Below are positions 33,726 through 42,602 of a stretch of 64,000 nucleotides of DNA, piece after piece. This DNA is from Bradyrhizobium ottawaense (GTDB taxonomy: Bacteria; Pseudomonadota; Alphaproteobacteria; Rhizobiales; Xanthobacteraceae). Below the pieces are notes generated by a model. The model searched no databases and had not been told where the DNA came from. It saw only the letters and a program-made list of their open reading frames with translations. The DNA lies in contig NZ_CP029425.2 of NCBI RefSeq assembly GCF_002278135.3, positions 2,208,001 to 2,272,000 of the forward strand. The letters are read 5' to 3'. Positions within the stretch are counted from its first letter, which is position 1; every line of letters starts with the position of its first letter. A program made the translations under genes and the position numbers.

Positions 33726-35216
33726 TTATGCCGCCCGGTAGTCCGGCGCCGTCGCCAGGAATTTCGCATAGGCATCCGCATCCGGCGGCTGGAAGCGCCC
33801 TTTGAGCCCGCCGCGCTTCTGGTTCTTGGCGCCGATGTCGGCCATCAGCTCGTCGAAATGGCGGTAGTGATAGGGCGCGACGCAGAGGCCGCCATAGACG
33901 CCGGCGGCCGGCCGCTCGACGCGCTTGAAGTGCAGCATCATCTCGATGTTGTCGTGCATTTGCGCTGCCGTCGGCTGGTTGGCGAGCTGGCCGTCGGCAT
34001 AGCGTACCAGCCAGTTGGCGGCGAGGTCGGCGCAGAGCACGGTGCAGAAAGACGAGTTGAAGCCGACGAAGCCGAGCTCGGGCAGATCAGGGTTGGCGAT
34101 CAGGCGGTAGAGCCGGTACTGGCCGTCGGCATCGACCAGCTTCTGCTTGTAAGCCGCGGGCAGGAACGGCACGCCGAGCTTGTAGCCGATCGCGAGCACC
34201 GCGACGTGGGCGCTCACGCGCTCGCCGCCGTTCATCACGATGCTGTCGCCGTCGTAATGGTCGAAGGTGCCGAACACCGCCTTGATGCGGCCGTCGGCGA
34301 CCATCGGGTAGAAGCCAGGCGTTGCGATCGGCACCGAGCAGTTGACGCCGTCCTCGATCCGCTCCTTCGGCACCATCTTGCAGCGGCCGAGCTTGAGCTG
34401 CGCCTTGAGCAGGCTCTCCAGCCCGCGCCAGTTCGCCCAGACCAGCGGCGCGGCGATGCGATGCGCGAGCCGCGTCATCGCTCCGATGCCCCAGCCCGGA
34501 AACATCTCCTCCTGCGCGCGGATGTAGAGGATGCGCTTGAAGTTCACGAGCCCGCCGATGAAATAGGGGATGCGCCAGACCGGCTCGCGCATCACGATGG
34601 TGACCTCGCGCGCGCCCGATTTCACCGCGTTCACCGCGATGTCGGTCGCCGATTTCGAGCCGCCGAGCACGACGATTCGGCGTCCTTTCGCCAGCGTGGG
34701 ATCGCCGTATTTCGACGAATGCAGGATCTGGCCGCCCTGGGCGAGGAATTCATCCTCGCCAGGGCAATGCAGCTCGCGCGGCTCGTTGAATTGGCCGGTG
34801 CAGACCGCGACAAAATCGAAATCCTCGCTCGTGCTCGTGCCGTGCTTGTCCTTCAGCGCGAGCGTCCAGCCGGGCTTGCCGTCGGCGCGGCGCGCCATGC
34901 CGGCGACCTCGGTGCCAAGGCGCAGCATGCGGTCGAGACCAAAACTCCTGGCGTAGTCGGCGAGATAGGCGTGGACCTGCGGCCCGGTTGGCCATTCCGG
35001 ATAGGCCTCCGGCATGGCGCGGTCGGTGTAGCGGTAGAGTTCTTTCGGGCTCTGCGTCTGCACGTCGGGATAGGAGCGCGCCGGCTCCCAGACGCCGCCG
35101 AGATCGGCGCTGCGCTCGACGATGGTGACGCGGTGGCCACGGCTGGAGAACGCCTTGGCGGCAGCAAGGCCGGAGACGCCGGCGCCGATCACGCAGATAT
35201 GCTTGGGGCTGACCAT
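33726..35216 (-). CDS. Flavin-containing monooxygenase
   Basis: The 496-residue enzyme has an N-terminal FAD motif (CVIGAGVSGLAAAKAF, Gly 11, 13, 16) and a second Rossmann motif for NADPH (RIVVLGGSKSATDIAVNAVKSG). QILHSSKYGDPTLAKG resembles the linker seen in FMO and Baeyer-Villiger enzymes. It would insert oxygen into a ketone, sulfide or amine. The ATG at 35216 begins the conserved fold; the open frame upstream is not needed. A cupin gene lies upstream on the same strand, and an AraC regulator is divergent from both. Confidence 0.88.
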   Translation of the reverse strand: MVSPKHICVIGAGVSGLAAAKAFSSRGHRVTIVERSADLGGVWEPARSYPDVQTQSPKELYRYTDRAMPEAYPEWPTGPQVHAYLADYARSFGLDRMLRLGTEVAGMARRADGKPGWTLALKDKHGTSTSEDFDFVAVCTGQFNEPRELHCPGEDEFLAQGGQILHSSKYGDPTLAKGRRIVVLGGSKSATDIAVNAVKSGAREVTIVMREPVWRIPYFIGGLVNFKRILYIRAQEEMFPGWGIGAMTRLAHRIAAPLVWANWRGLESLLKAQLKLGRCKMVPKERIEDGVNCSVPIATPGFYPMVADGRIKAVFGTFDHYDGDSIVMNGGERVSAHVAVLAIGYKLGVPFLPAAYKQKLVDADGQYRLYRLIANPDLPELGFVGFNSSFCTVLCADLAANWLVRYADGQLANQPTAAQMHDNIEMMLHFKRVERPAAGVYGGLCVAPYHYRHFDELMADIGAKNQKRGGLKGRFQPPDADAYAKFLATAPDYRAA

Positions 35217-35322
35217 GGATTTGCTCGCAAACGATGGGTTTTCCGCGCGCAAGCGGCCTCGTTCGGCCGCAAGGCGCGGCCGGCGGACCTGCAAGCAGAT
35301 GAAAGTGGACGAGGGGGCGCGC

Positions 35323-35772
35323 CTAGTCGTTGGCCTCGGGCGGCAGGAAGTCGACCTCATGCAGCGCCGAGATGCGCACGACTTCGGCAGGGTCCGTCAG
35401 ATTGTGCAGCTGGTTGAACAGCGCCTCCAGCTTCTGCATCGGCGAGACCCAGAACAGCGCGCGGCACCGCTTGTCGGACTTGTTGAAATAGCCGTGCGGA
35501 ATGCCGCGGGGCATGCGCACGAGGTCGCCGGCATGGGCCTTGACCCATTTGCCGTCGAGCTTGAGGTCGAGCGTGCCCTCCTGCACCAGGATGAATTCGT
35601 CCTGGGTCGGATGGATGTGCACCGGCACGAACTGGCCGGGATCGCTGTTGGTCTCGAACGCGAAGGTGGAGTCGGTGACGGCCTTGGGGAAGTAGACCTG
35701 GCCCAGAATGTTCCAGCTCTTGCCGCCGTAGCCTGTGCCGCTAGCGGTAATGCCCTTTTCGAGTGCAGTCAT
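35323..35772 (-). CDS. Cupin-domain protein
   Basis: The 149-residue single-domain cupin has both conserved motifs intact. Motif 1 is HIHPTQDEFILVQEG, giving the two His and one Glu metal ligands. Motif 2 is PRGIPHGYFN with the third His. It probably binds a divalent metal and could be a dioxygenase or isomerase. It is 106 bases upstream of the monooxygenase gene and is divergent from the AraC regulator, so the two may form a small oxidation pathway. Confidence 0.9.
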   Translation of the reverse strand: MTALEKGITASGTGYGGKSWNILGQVYFPKAVTDSTFAFETNSDPGQFVPVHIHPTQDEFILVQEGTLDLKLDGKWVKAHAGDLVRMPRGIPHGYFNKSDKRCRALFWVSPMQKLEALFNQLHNLTDPAEVVRISALHEVDFLPPEAND

Positions 35773-35960
35773 GGCGCGCTCCTGTTGGATTCCGGCGGGA
35801 ATGGAGCTTCAGCCAGCGGTGGGGTGCCTGTCTATCCGCTAAACGAATCCGCGAACGCCTGTTGCCATGCAGCATGACTATTTCGCCGGCGCTGCCCTTT
35901 TCGCGTCCGGGGAACTATTATAGGCTTAAAGCAATTCCCTGACGCGAAGCGTGGTCGACC

Positions 35961-36986
35961 ATGTCCGCAGCCGTGCTGGAAATGAGCGCAAGGGCGCCCG
36001 CGGCCGAACGGCTCGCGGACTTCGCCCGCGTCACCACTGACGATGTCGACGAAGCGGCCGAACAGATTGGGCGCATCTTCTGCCCGCACGATCTCAAGCC
36101 GGCACGGCTGCGCGCCTCCGGCTTCTCCGCCCGGCACAATTGCGCCGATTTCGACGGCTTTTCCATCAATTACGTCGCCTATGGCGGATCGGTCGGCATC
36201 GACCCCGGCTGCCTCGAGCGCTTCTTCCTGGTGCAGGTCCCGCTCACGGGCACGGCCTACATTCGCGCCGGCACGACCGAGCTTGACGCCGCGCCGGAGC
36301 GGACGGCGTCGCTGCTGTCGCCGACGATCCCGACCCGAATGATGTGGCGCGACTGCGCGCAGGCGATCCTGCTGTTTGACCGCCGCATGGTCGAGCAGCG
36401 CGCCGCGGCGCTGTCGGGCAGGGTCTCCGGGACGGTCGAGTTCGATCCGGTGATCGATTTGGACGCGCCGACCGGGCGGGCGCTGCGGACCAGCCTGGCC
36501 GAGCTGATGATGCTCGCCGAGCGTCTCGGTCCCTCCCGCCGGCTGTCACCGGTCGCGATGGCCGATTGGCGGGAGCTGCTGCTCGATCACCTGCTCAATG
36601 GCCAGCGCCATGGCCTGTCGGATGCGATTCAGAACTTCTCCGGCCAGGCCGAGCGTCTGCCGCGCGCGCTCCGCGCTGCGCGCGACCACCTGGCGGACAA
36701 TGCCGGCGAGCCGCTCGACCTTGTGCAGCTCGCCTGCGCCTCCGGCATCGGCATCCGCGCGCTCCAGCTCGGCTTCCGCCGTCACTTCGGCCTGTCGATC
36801 TCGCGGATGCTGCTCGACATGCGCCTCGCCGGTCTGCACGCCCGCCTGGCGCAGGCCGCGCCCGATGCCTCCATCACCGACATCGCCTTCGATCTCGGCT
36901 TCACCCATCTCAGCCGCATGGCCGGCGCCTATCGCGAAAAATTCGGCGAGACGCCGTCGGCGACGCTGCGGCGAAGGATGAGCTAG
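35961..36986 (+). CDS. AraC-family regulator with AraC-binding-2 sensor
   Basis: The 341-residue regulator has an N-terminal sensor of the AraC_binding_2 type (FSINYVAYGGSVGIDPGCLERFFLVQVPLTG) and a C-terminal HTH pair: PLDLVQLACASGIGIRALQLGFRRHFGLSISRML, then ASITDIAFDLGFTHLSRMAGAYREKFGETPSATL. It is divergent from the cupin and monooxygenase genes with 188 bases between, and probably activates them. Regulators of this sub-type often control aromatic or choline breakdown. The inducer is unknown. Confidence 0.9.
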   Translation: MSAAVLEMSARAPAAERLADFARVTTDDVDEAAEQIGRIFCPHDLKPARLRASGFSARHNCADFDGFSINYVAYGGSVGIDPGCLERFFLVQVPLTGTAYIRAGTTELDAAPERTASLLSPTIPTRMMWRDCAQAILLFDRRMVEQRAAALSGRVSGTVEFDPVIDLDAPTGRALRTSLAELMMLAERLGPSRRLSPVAMADWRELLLDHLLNGQRHGLSDAIQNFSGQAERLPRALRAARDHLADNAGEPLDLVQLACASGIGIRALQLGFRRHFGLSISRMLLDMRLAGLHARLAQAAPDASITDIAFDLGFTHLSRMAGAYREKFGETPSATLRRRMS

Positions 36987-36996
36987 CGCGAGAGAG

Positions 36997-38862
36997 CTAT
37001 TTCCGTGGCCGCGTTCTGCCGTTGTCTTCCGCCGCCTGTTTGCGCAGGAACGCCTCGACATCGGCCTGCACCGAATAGGGCGTCGGGATCGCGTCGCCGG
37101 CGGAATCGACGGCGGTGTCGAGGCAGCGGCGCAGCATGCGTGCGAGCTCGGCCTTGCGATAGGGCTTTCTCAGCAGCGGCGCGCCCATCGTCGCGCGCCC
37201 CTGTGCGTGCAGCGAATCGTAGGCGTAGCCCGACGTGAACAGAACCCGCAGGGAAGGGCGCGCCGCCACCATCTGCTCGGCGAGCTCGCGTCCGTTCATG
37301 CCGCCGGCCATCACGATGTCGGTGAAGAGCAGGTCGAACGGCTTGCCTTCGGCCGCAATCGCAAGCGCCTCGGTCGCATTGGCGGCTGGGATGACCTTGT
37401 AGCCGAGGCCTTCGAGCTGGACCGTGACGTAGTGGCGGACGTCGCGGTCGTCTTCGACGCAGAGGACGGTTTCCTTGCCCCCGATGATCTTGCGGTCGTC
37501 ATAGCCGGTCGGGCGCAGCGCGCTCGCCTCCGCCTTCGGCAAATAGAGCGTGAAGATCGTGCCGCGGCCTTCTTCGGAGGCGACCTTGATGCCGCCGCCG
37601 GACTGCTTGACGAAGCCGAACACCATGCTGAGCCCGAGCCCTGTGCCTTTGCCGACCTCCTTGGTGGAGAAGAACGGATCGAAGATCCGCTCCAGGATGG
37701 CCTGCGGAATGCCGGTGCCGGTGTCGGCGATCTCGATCTCGACATAGTCACCCGCATAGCCGGCGCCGACCGCGACCGCCTCGCGGACGCCGAACACGAC
37801 GTTGCGCGTCGTCAGCGTCAGCCTGCCGCCGTCCAGCATGGCATCGCGCGCGTTGATCGCGAGGTTGAGCAGTGCCGAGCTGAGCTGGCCGCGGTCGGCG
37901 TAGGCGAGCCAGACGTTGCGGTCGAGCCGGGTGACGATCTCGATCTTCTTGTCGAAGGTCGCCAGCAGCAGCTTTGCGAGCTCTTCCAGCAGCTCGTTGA
38001 CGTCGATCTCGGCCGGCTGCAGCGCCTGCTTGCGGGCAAAGGACAACAGGCTCGACGTCAGCGCGGCGCCGCGATCGGCGGCCTCGCCGATCAGCTTGGT
38101 GATGGTCGCAAGCGGCGGGTTGTCCCTGACGGCGTCGGCGAGGATCTCGATCGTGCCTGTGATCACCGTGAGCATGTTGTTGAATTCGTGCGCGATGCCG
38201 CCGGTGAGCTGCCCGACCGCTTCCATATTCTGCGACTGCACCAGCTGCTCCTCGGCGGCGCGCTTCTGGGTGATGTCCCTGACGAAGGTGTTGACGATGG
38301 CGCGTCCGCCCAGCCGCATGACCGTGCTGGAGGCCTCGGCCAGGATCCGGTCACCGTTCCGGTGGATCAGGGCGAGCTCGAAGCGCAAGCCGGACGGGGT
38401 GTCCGACAATTCCGGCACCAGCCGCGCCATGCGCTGCCTGAAGGCGGCGCGCAGCGGCTCGGCGACGATGAGATCGACGACGTCGGCGCCGAGCGCCTCC
38501 TGGCGCGTCCATCCGGTCAGGGCCTCAGCCTGAAAGCTCCACTCCAGCACGGCGCCGCTGTCGTCGATCTGAATGAAGGCATCGAGCGCGGTCTTGATGA
38601 CGGCTTGTGTCATCTGTGCGCTGTCGCTGCGCGCCCGCGCCAGCTCGGTCGATTGCGTGGCGGCGCGCTTGTCCTCCGATCTCTCGATCGCGCGGGCGCA
38701 GAGGCGAACCATCAGCGCCGCAAGGGCAGCGCTTGCCATTAGGGCAACAAGCTGGGGAATGCCGAAGCCGGCTCCGGCCATGGCATAGGAGGCGAGGAGG
38801 GCCGCCGCGGTCACCACGACCTGTGCGGCCATCGCGAGTGTCAGAAGCCCCCTGAGTTTCAT
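36997..38862 (-). CDS. Hybrid sensor histidine kinase with receiver domain
   Basis: The 621-residue protein has two or so membrane helices at the N-terminus, a PAS domain (about 85-205), a dimerisation domain with phospho-acceptor His (GGIAHEFNNMLTVITG, about residue 226), the ATP-binding boxes NLAINARDAM, DTGTGIP and GKGTGLGLSMVFGFV, and a C-terminal receiver with the phospho-acceptor Asp in LLFTDIVMAGGMNG (about 516). There is no HPt or output domain, so signalling needs a separate partner. It converges with the AraC gene. The signal is unknown. Confidence 0.93.
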   Translation of the reverse strand: MKLRGLLTLAMAAQVVVTAAALLASYAMAGAGFGIPQLVALMASAALAALMVRLCARAIERSEDKRAATQSTELARARSDSAQMTQAVIKTALDAFIQIDDSGAVLEWSFQAEALTGWTRQEALGADVVDLIVAEPLRAAFRQRMARLVPELSDTPSGLRFELALIHRNGDRILAEASSTVMRLGGRAIVNTFVRDITQKRAAEEQLVQSQNMEAVGQLTGGIAHEFNNMLTVITGTIEILADAVRDNPPLATITKLIGEAADRGAALTSSLLSFARKQALQPAEIDVNELLEELAKLLLATFDKKIEIVTRLDRNVWLAYADRGQLSSALLNLAINARDAMLDGGRLTLTTRNVVFGVREAVAVGAGYAGDYVEIEIADTGTGIPQAILERIFDPFFSTKEVGKGTGLGLSMVFGFVKQSGGGIKVASEEGRGTIFTLYLPKAEASALRPTGYDDRKIIGGKETVLCVEDDRDVRHYVTVQLEGLGYKVIPAANATEALAIAAEGKPFDLLFTDIVMAGGMNGRELAEQMVAARPSLRVLFTSGYAYDSLHAQGRATMGAPLLRKPYRKAELARMLRRCLDTAVDSAGDAIPTPYSVQADVEAFLRKQAAEDNGRTRPRK

Positions 38863-39097
38863 GGTCTCCCACCAAAGAAGACTACCGCATCGGCCGCCCG
38901 GTCCCGGGTGCCGCTTTGATGTGAGCTACAGACTCCGCGCGGCGGCGTCGAGGGGCAATTTGCGGTGGTGTCGGCCGCCAGCCTTTCTCCGGCCTCAACC
39001 TGCGGGCGAATCGCATGGCGAGGAGGCGCGCATACAATCAATGCGATTGACAGCTGTATTCAGTCATGTTCGTTCGAACTGAACTCCAGGAGTGCCC

Positions 39098-40404
39098 ATG
39101 TCCCCGCCGCTCAACCGGATCAACAGCGACGAACGCCTGCCGCAGCAGGTCGATGTCGTCGTCATCGGCGGCGGCGTCATCGGCGTCTCCGCGGCCTATC
39201 ATCTGGCGAAGAAGGGCCTCTCGGTCGCTCTCGTCGAGAAGGGCCATGTCGGCGGCGAGCAGTCGAGCCGTAATTGGGGCTGGTGCCGCCAGCAAGGCCG
39301 CGCGCGCGAGGAGATTCCGCTCGCCCGTGAAGCGTTGAGGCTCTGGGAGGACATGCAGAACGACGCCGGCGTCGATGCCGGCTTCCGCCGCACCGGCGTG
39401 CTGTTCCTGACCAAGAGCAAGGACGAGCTTGCGAGCTGGGAGCGCTGGGCCGCGGTCGCGCGCGAGATGCAGGTCCACTCCACCGTCCTGACGCCGGCGG
39501 AGGTCGCCGCGCGCATGCCGGGCAATACCGACACCTGGGTCGGCGGGCTGCATACGCCGAGCGACGGTCGCGCCGAGCCGTCGATGGCGGTGCCCGCGCT
39601 CGCCACCGCCGCGCGAAAACACGGCGTCACCATCCATCAGGGCTGCGCCGCGCGCGGGCTGGAGACGACGGGCGGGCGGGTCAGCGCCGTCGTCACCGAG
39701 AAGGGCACCATTCGCACGCAATCCGTGCTGCTGTCGGGCGGCGCGTGGTCGTCGCTGTTCTGCCGCCGTCACGGCATCGAGCTGCCGATCGGTCTCGTCA
39801 ACGCGACGGCCTGCCGGACCACGCCGGGCTGGGCACCGATCTCTACTGCGTCCGCCGCCGCCTTGACGGCGGCTTTACGCTGGCGTTGCGCAACCGCGGC
39901 ACGGTGGAGCTGTCGCCCGATTTGTTCCGCTATGCGCGCACCTTCTGGCCGACCTATCTGCATCGCAAGAACGGACTGAAGCTGTCGCTCGGCAAGTCCT
40001 TCTTCGACCAGATCGTGCGCGGCACCAGCTGGAGCTTTGACAAGCCGTCGCCATTCGAGACCGAGCGCGTGCGCGATCCCGAGCCCGACATGTCGCTGGT
40101 GAATGCTGCGCTCGCTTCATTGATCAAGGCCAACCCTGAACTCAAGGATGTCGAGATCGCGGAAGCCTGGGGCGGCACCATCGACTGCACGCCCGATACG
40201 ATCCCGGTGATCTCGCCGGTCGACGCGCTGCCGGGCTTCTTCCTCGCCACCGGATTCTCCGGCCACGGCTTTGGCATCGGCCCCGCCGCCGGCAAGCTCG
40301 CCGCCGACATCGTGACCGGCACCACGCCGCTGGTCGATCCCGTGGCCTACAGCCACAAGCGCATGATCGACGGCCGCCGGCTCGCGCCGGTCAGCCCGTT
40401 CTGA
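39098..40404 (+). pseudogene. FAD-dependent oxidoreductase (DadA-like), frameshifted
   Basis: The N-terminal part has the FAD motif VVVIGGGVIGVSAAYHLAKKG and runs to about 39820 (LVNATACRTTP). The downstream part, GLGTDLYCVRRRLDGG to ATGFSGHGFGIGPAAGKLAADI, continues in a different frame up to 40404. The frame break is between about 39815 and 39845 and equals one missing base (or 3n+1). Together the halves match one D-amino-acid-dehydrogenase-like protein. It is either a real pseudogene, a sequencing error or a frameshifting site. The ATG at 39098 follows CCAGGAG. The hydroxyacid dehydrogenase gene follows after eight bases. Confidence 0.8.
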
Positions 40405-40412
40405 GGGCTCGC

Positions 40413-41339
40413 ATGACGGTTCTCTACAAGGCCAACATGGTTCGCGGCGCCGAGTGGGCGCGCTTCTTCGCGGAGCGCGCACCCGACGTCCCATTCCGGC
40501 TCTGGCCTGACATCGGCGATCCCGCTGATATCCGATATCTCGTGGCGTGGGTGCCGCCCGACGACATCGCGACGACGTTCCCCAATCTCGAGCTGGTCTT
40601 CTCGGTCGGCGCGGGCGTCGATCAGTTCGATGCCACCAAAGTCCCGGCGCACATTCCACTGATCCGCATGCTGGAGCCCGGCATCGCCGAGACCATGGTG
40701 GAGTACGTCACGATGGCTGTGCTCGATCTGCATCGCGACCTCCTGCATTTCATCAATCAGCAGAAGCAGCAGGTCTGGCGCGAGATCCGGATCACGCCGG
40801 CGAAACGGCGGCGTGTCGGCGTGATGGGACTTGGCCAGCTCGGCCAGGCCGTGCTCGAACGGCTCAAGGCGTTCGGCTTTCCGCTGTCGGGGTGGAATCG
40901 CTCGGCGCGGAAGATCGAGGGCGTGACCTGTTACGCGGGTGCTGACACCTTGCCGGATTTCCTCGCACAGAGCGACATCCTCGTCTGCCTGCTGCCGCTG
41001 ACCGACGAGACGCGCGGCATCCTCAACGCGGATTTGTTCGCACGCCTGCCGCGCGGTGCGTCCCTCGTCAATGTCGGACGTGGCCCGCATCTCATTGAGG
41101 CCGATTTTCTTGCGGCGCTCGACAGCGGCGCGCTGTCCGGCGCGGTGCTCGATGTCACCGAGCCCGAGCCGCTGCCTGAGGGACATCCGTTCTGGCGCCA
41201 TCCCCGCATCCTGCTGACGCCGCACAATGCCAGCATGACGACGCCGGACACGGCTGTCGATTTCGTGCTCGATGTCATCGACCGTCACCGCCGCGGCGAG
41301 GAGTTGCCGGGGCGTGTCGATCGCAGCCGCGGTTACTGA
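40413..41339 (+). CDS. Glyoxylate/hydroxypyruvate reductase-like 2-hydroxyacid dehydrogenase
   Basis: The 308-residue enzyme has the GhrA branch layout: N-terminal LVAWVPPDDIATTFPNLELVFSVGAGVDQ, the NAD(P) motif RVGVMGLGQLGQAVLERLKAFG, catalytic Arg in LVNVGRGPHLIEAD, Glu in VTEPEPLPEGHPFW and His in LLTPHNASMTTP. It would reduce glyoxylate or hydroxypyruvate with NAD(P)H. It lies directly after the FAD oxidoreductase. I infer that the pair oxidises an amino acid and then reduces the resulting keto acid. Confidence 0.92.
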   Translation: MTVLYKANMVRGAEWARFFAERAPDVPFRLWPDIGDPADIRYLVAWVPPDDIATTFPNLELVFSVGAGVDQFDATKVPAHIPLIRMLEPGIAETMVEYVTMAVLDLHRDLLHFINQQKQQVWREIRITPAKRRRVGVMGLGQLGQAVLERLKAFGFPLSGWNRSARKIEGVTCYAGADTLPDFLAQSDILVCLLPLTDETRGILNADLFARLPRGASLVNVGRGPHLIEADFLAALDSGALSGAVLDVTEPEPLPEGHPFWRHPRILLTPHNASMTTPDTAVDFVLDVIDRHRRGEELPGRVDRSRGY

Positions 41340-41764
41340 GGTGAATGGGAACACCAGCAGCCCCGGGCTCCTCTTTACCTCTCATGCTCGAGGGATGATG
41401 GATTCCCGTCGTCGAGGTCGAGGCGCGACGATGAGGATCTATCCTCCTGAAATTGTGACTGGATGGAGCGACAGGGAACTGCGGTATGTGAATTGCCTCA
41501 TATTCCATCACTCTCTTTTCCAGCTATCACTCCCGCAAGAAATTGTCGCACCCGGCGCCAACTGACAGACACGGGTGAGAGACAATGCCTGCGAAGCCGC
41601 GTGCTCGCAGCTTTGGATTGGCTCTCGTCTTGGTCACGAGCAAGCCAACCCCATCACTCAGCAAAGATCTTTCAGAAATTGGAAGCAAGGACATCGCGAA
41701 ACGCGTCCACGCAGCTCCTATTCGGGGGTCGGCCGGTAGGCTGCTACTTAGTAAGGAGTACCCA
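41340..41764. other. Non-coding gap of about 420 bases
   Basis: I see no supported gene or repeat here. Local base composition looks less GC-rich than in neighbouring genes. An AAGGAG near 41754 belongs to the next gene. Confidence 0.5.
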
Positions 41765-42280
41765 ATGAAGACGAGCAACGCAGCACCCAGCGCATTTTCC
41801 CTGACAAGGTACGCCGGCAATCTTCGGATCGCCCGTTCCAGTCTGATCAGGTCGGCCCATCTTCTTGAAAGAATTGGGCTTGCAGCCGTCGGGGCCTCCT
41901 GCGGCCTCTATGTGGGTGCGGCCCTATTGCGTCAGAAGGGCGGACTTTTTGAAAGCGGCTGGATCGTGCTGCTGACGGTGCTCTAGGGCGCTCTCAGCTA
42001 TTATGTCGGAATTGATTTGTCCCGGTCGATCGCTCGGAGGTCGATTTCGAGTACCTCCGAAGAATACGATGGCTCCGAGATGGTTGAGATCATGAGTGCG
42101 GCCGGAACGTTCGGCGCAGCGATTGCAGCAGCCCTGTCCGTCAGCATCCTTGTCCTTGATCAAAACCTCCCCAACGGCCTGGTAGCCTTCGTCGCTGGCT
42201 GCTGGGTGGTTGGCTCTTCGCTTCAAGTTGCGGCGGGAGCGATGGCGCGTAACTGCGAAGTGCCCGACAACAAGGACTAA
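41765..42280 (+). pseudogene. Small membrane protein split by an in-frame amber codon
   Basis: The ATG at 41765 follows a strong AAGGAGT. It encodes 73 residues, ending in a hydrophobic segment (ESGWIVLLTVL), and stops at TAG (41984-41986). The same frame continues without interruption to 42280 with GALSYYVGIDLSRS, a hydrophobic helix AGTFGAAIAAALSVSILVL and a second one (GLVAFVAGCWVVGSSLQVAAGAM). Removing the TAG gives one 171-residue protein with about four membrane helices. This looks like a nonsense mutation or readthrough. I do not recognise the family. Confidence 0.7.
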
Positions 42281-42602
42281 AGATAATTGTGCTCACGGAA
42301 AAACGTCTGCTTGGCGTCGTGACGTGGGCACAAGCCCGGTACCGGGATCAGGCTTAGGGCCTGAAAGCGAGTGACCGACGACTCATCGCAACTTCTGTCG
42401 TCCAATGCGGCGTGCAGACGATTTTTGGTAGCGCAGCCGCTCGCATCAAGCAATGTCCCAGCGTGGAAGCGGTATCGGTACCAAGCAACCTAAGTTATCG
42501 CGCAACAAACAAGACGTGCCATCATGGTGAGGTTGGGATATTGTCCCTGCGCGCCGTGGTCCAAAATTCTGCTCACCGCCAACCACACGATCGGTGGAGC
42601 CA
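42281..42602. other. Non-coding gap of about 320 bases
   Basis: I see no supported gene, palindrome or RNA here. It presumably carries the promoter of the following SAM-cyclase gene. Confidence 0.5.

Noticed and set aside
33657..35417. A 586-codon open frame antisense to the flavin monooxygenase
   Set aside because: Long antisense frames are expected in GC-rich DNA; the monooxygenase frame has clear FAD and NADPH motifs.
37207..38742. A 511-codon open frame antisense to the histidine kinase
   Set aside because: The kinase frame has every expected motif; the antisense product is low-complexity.
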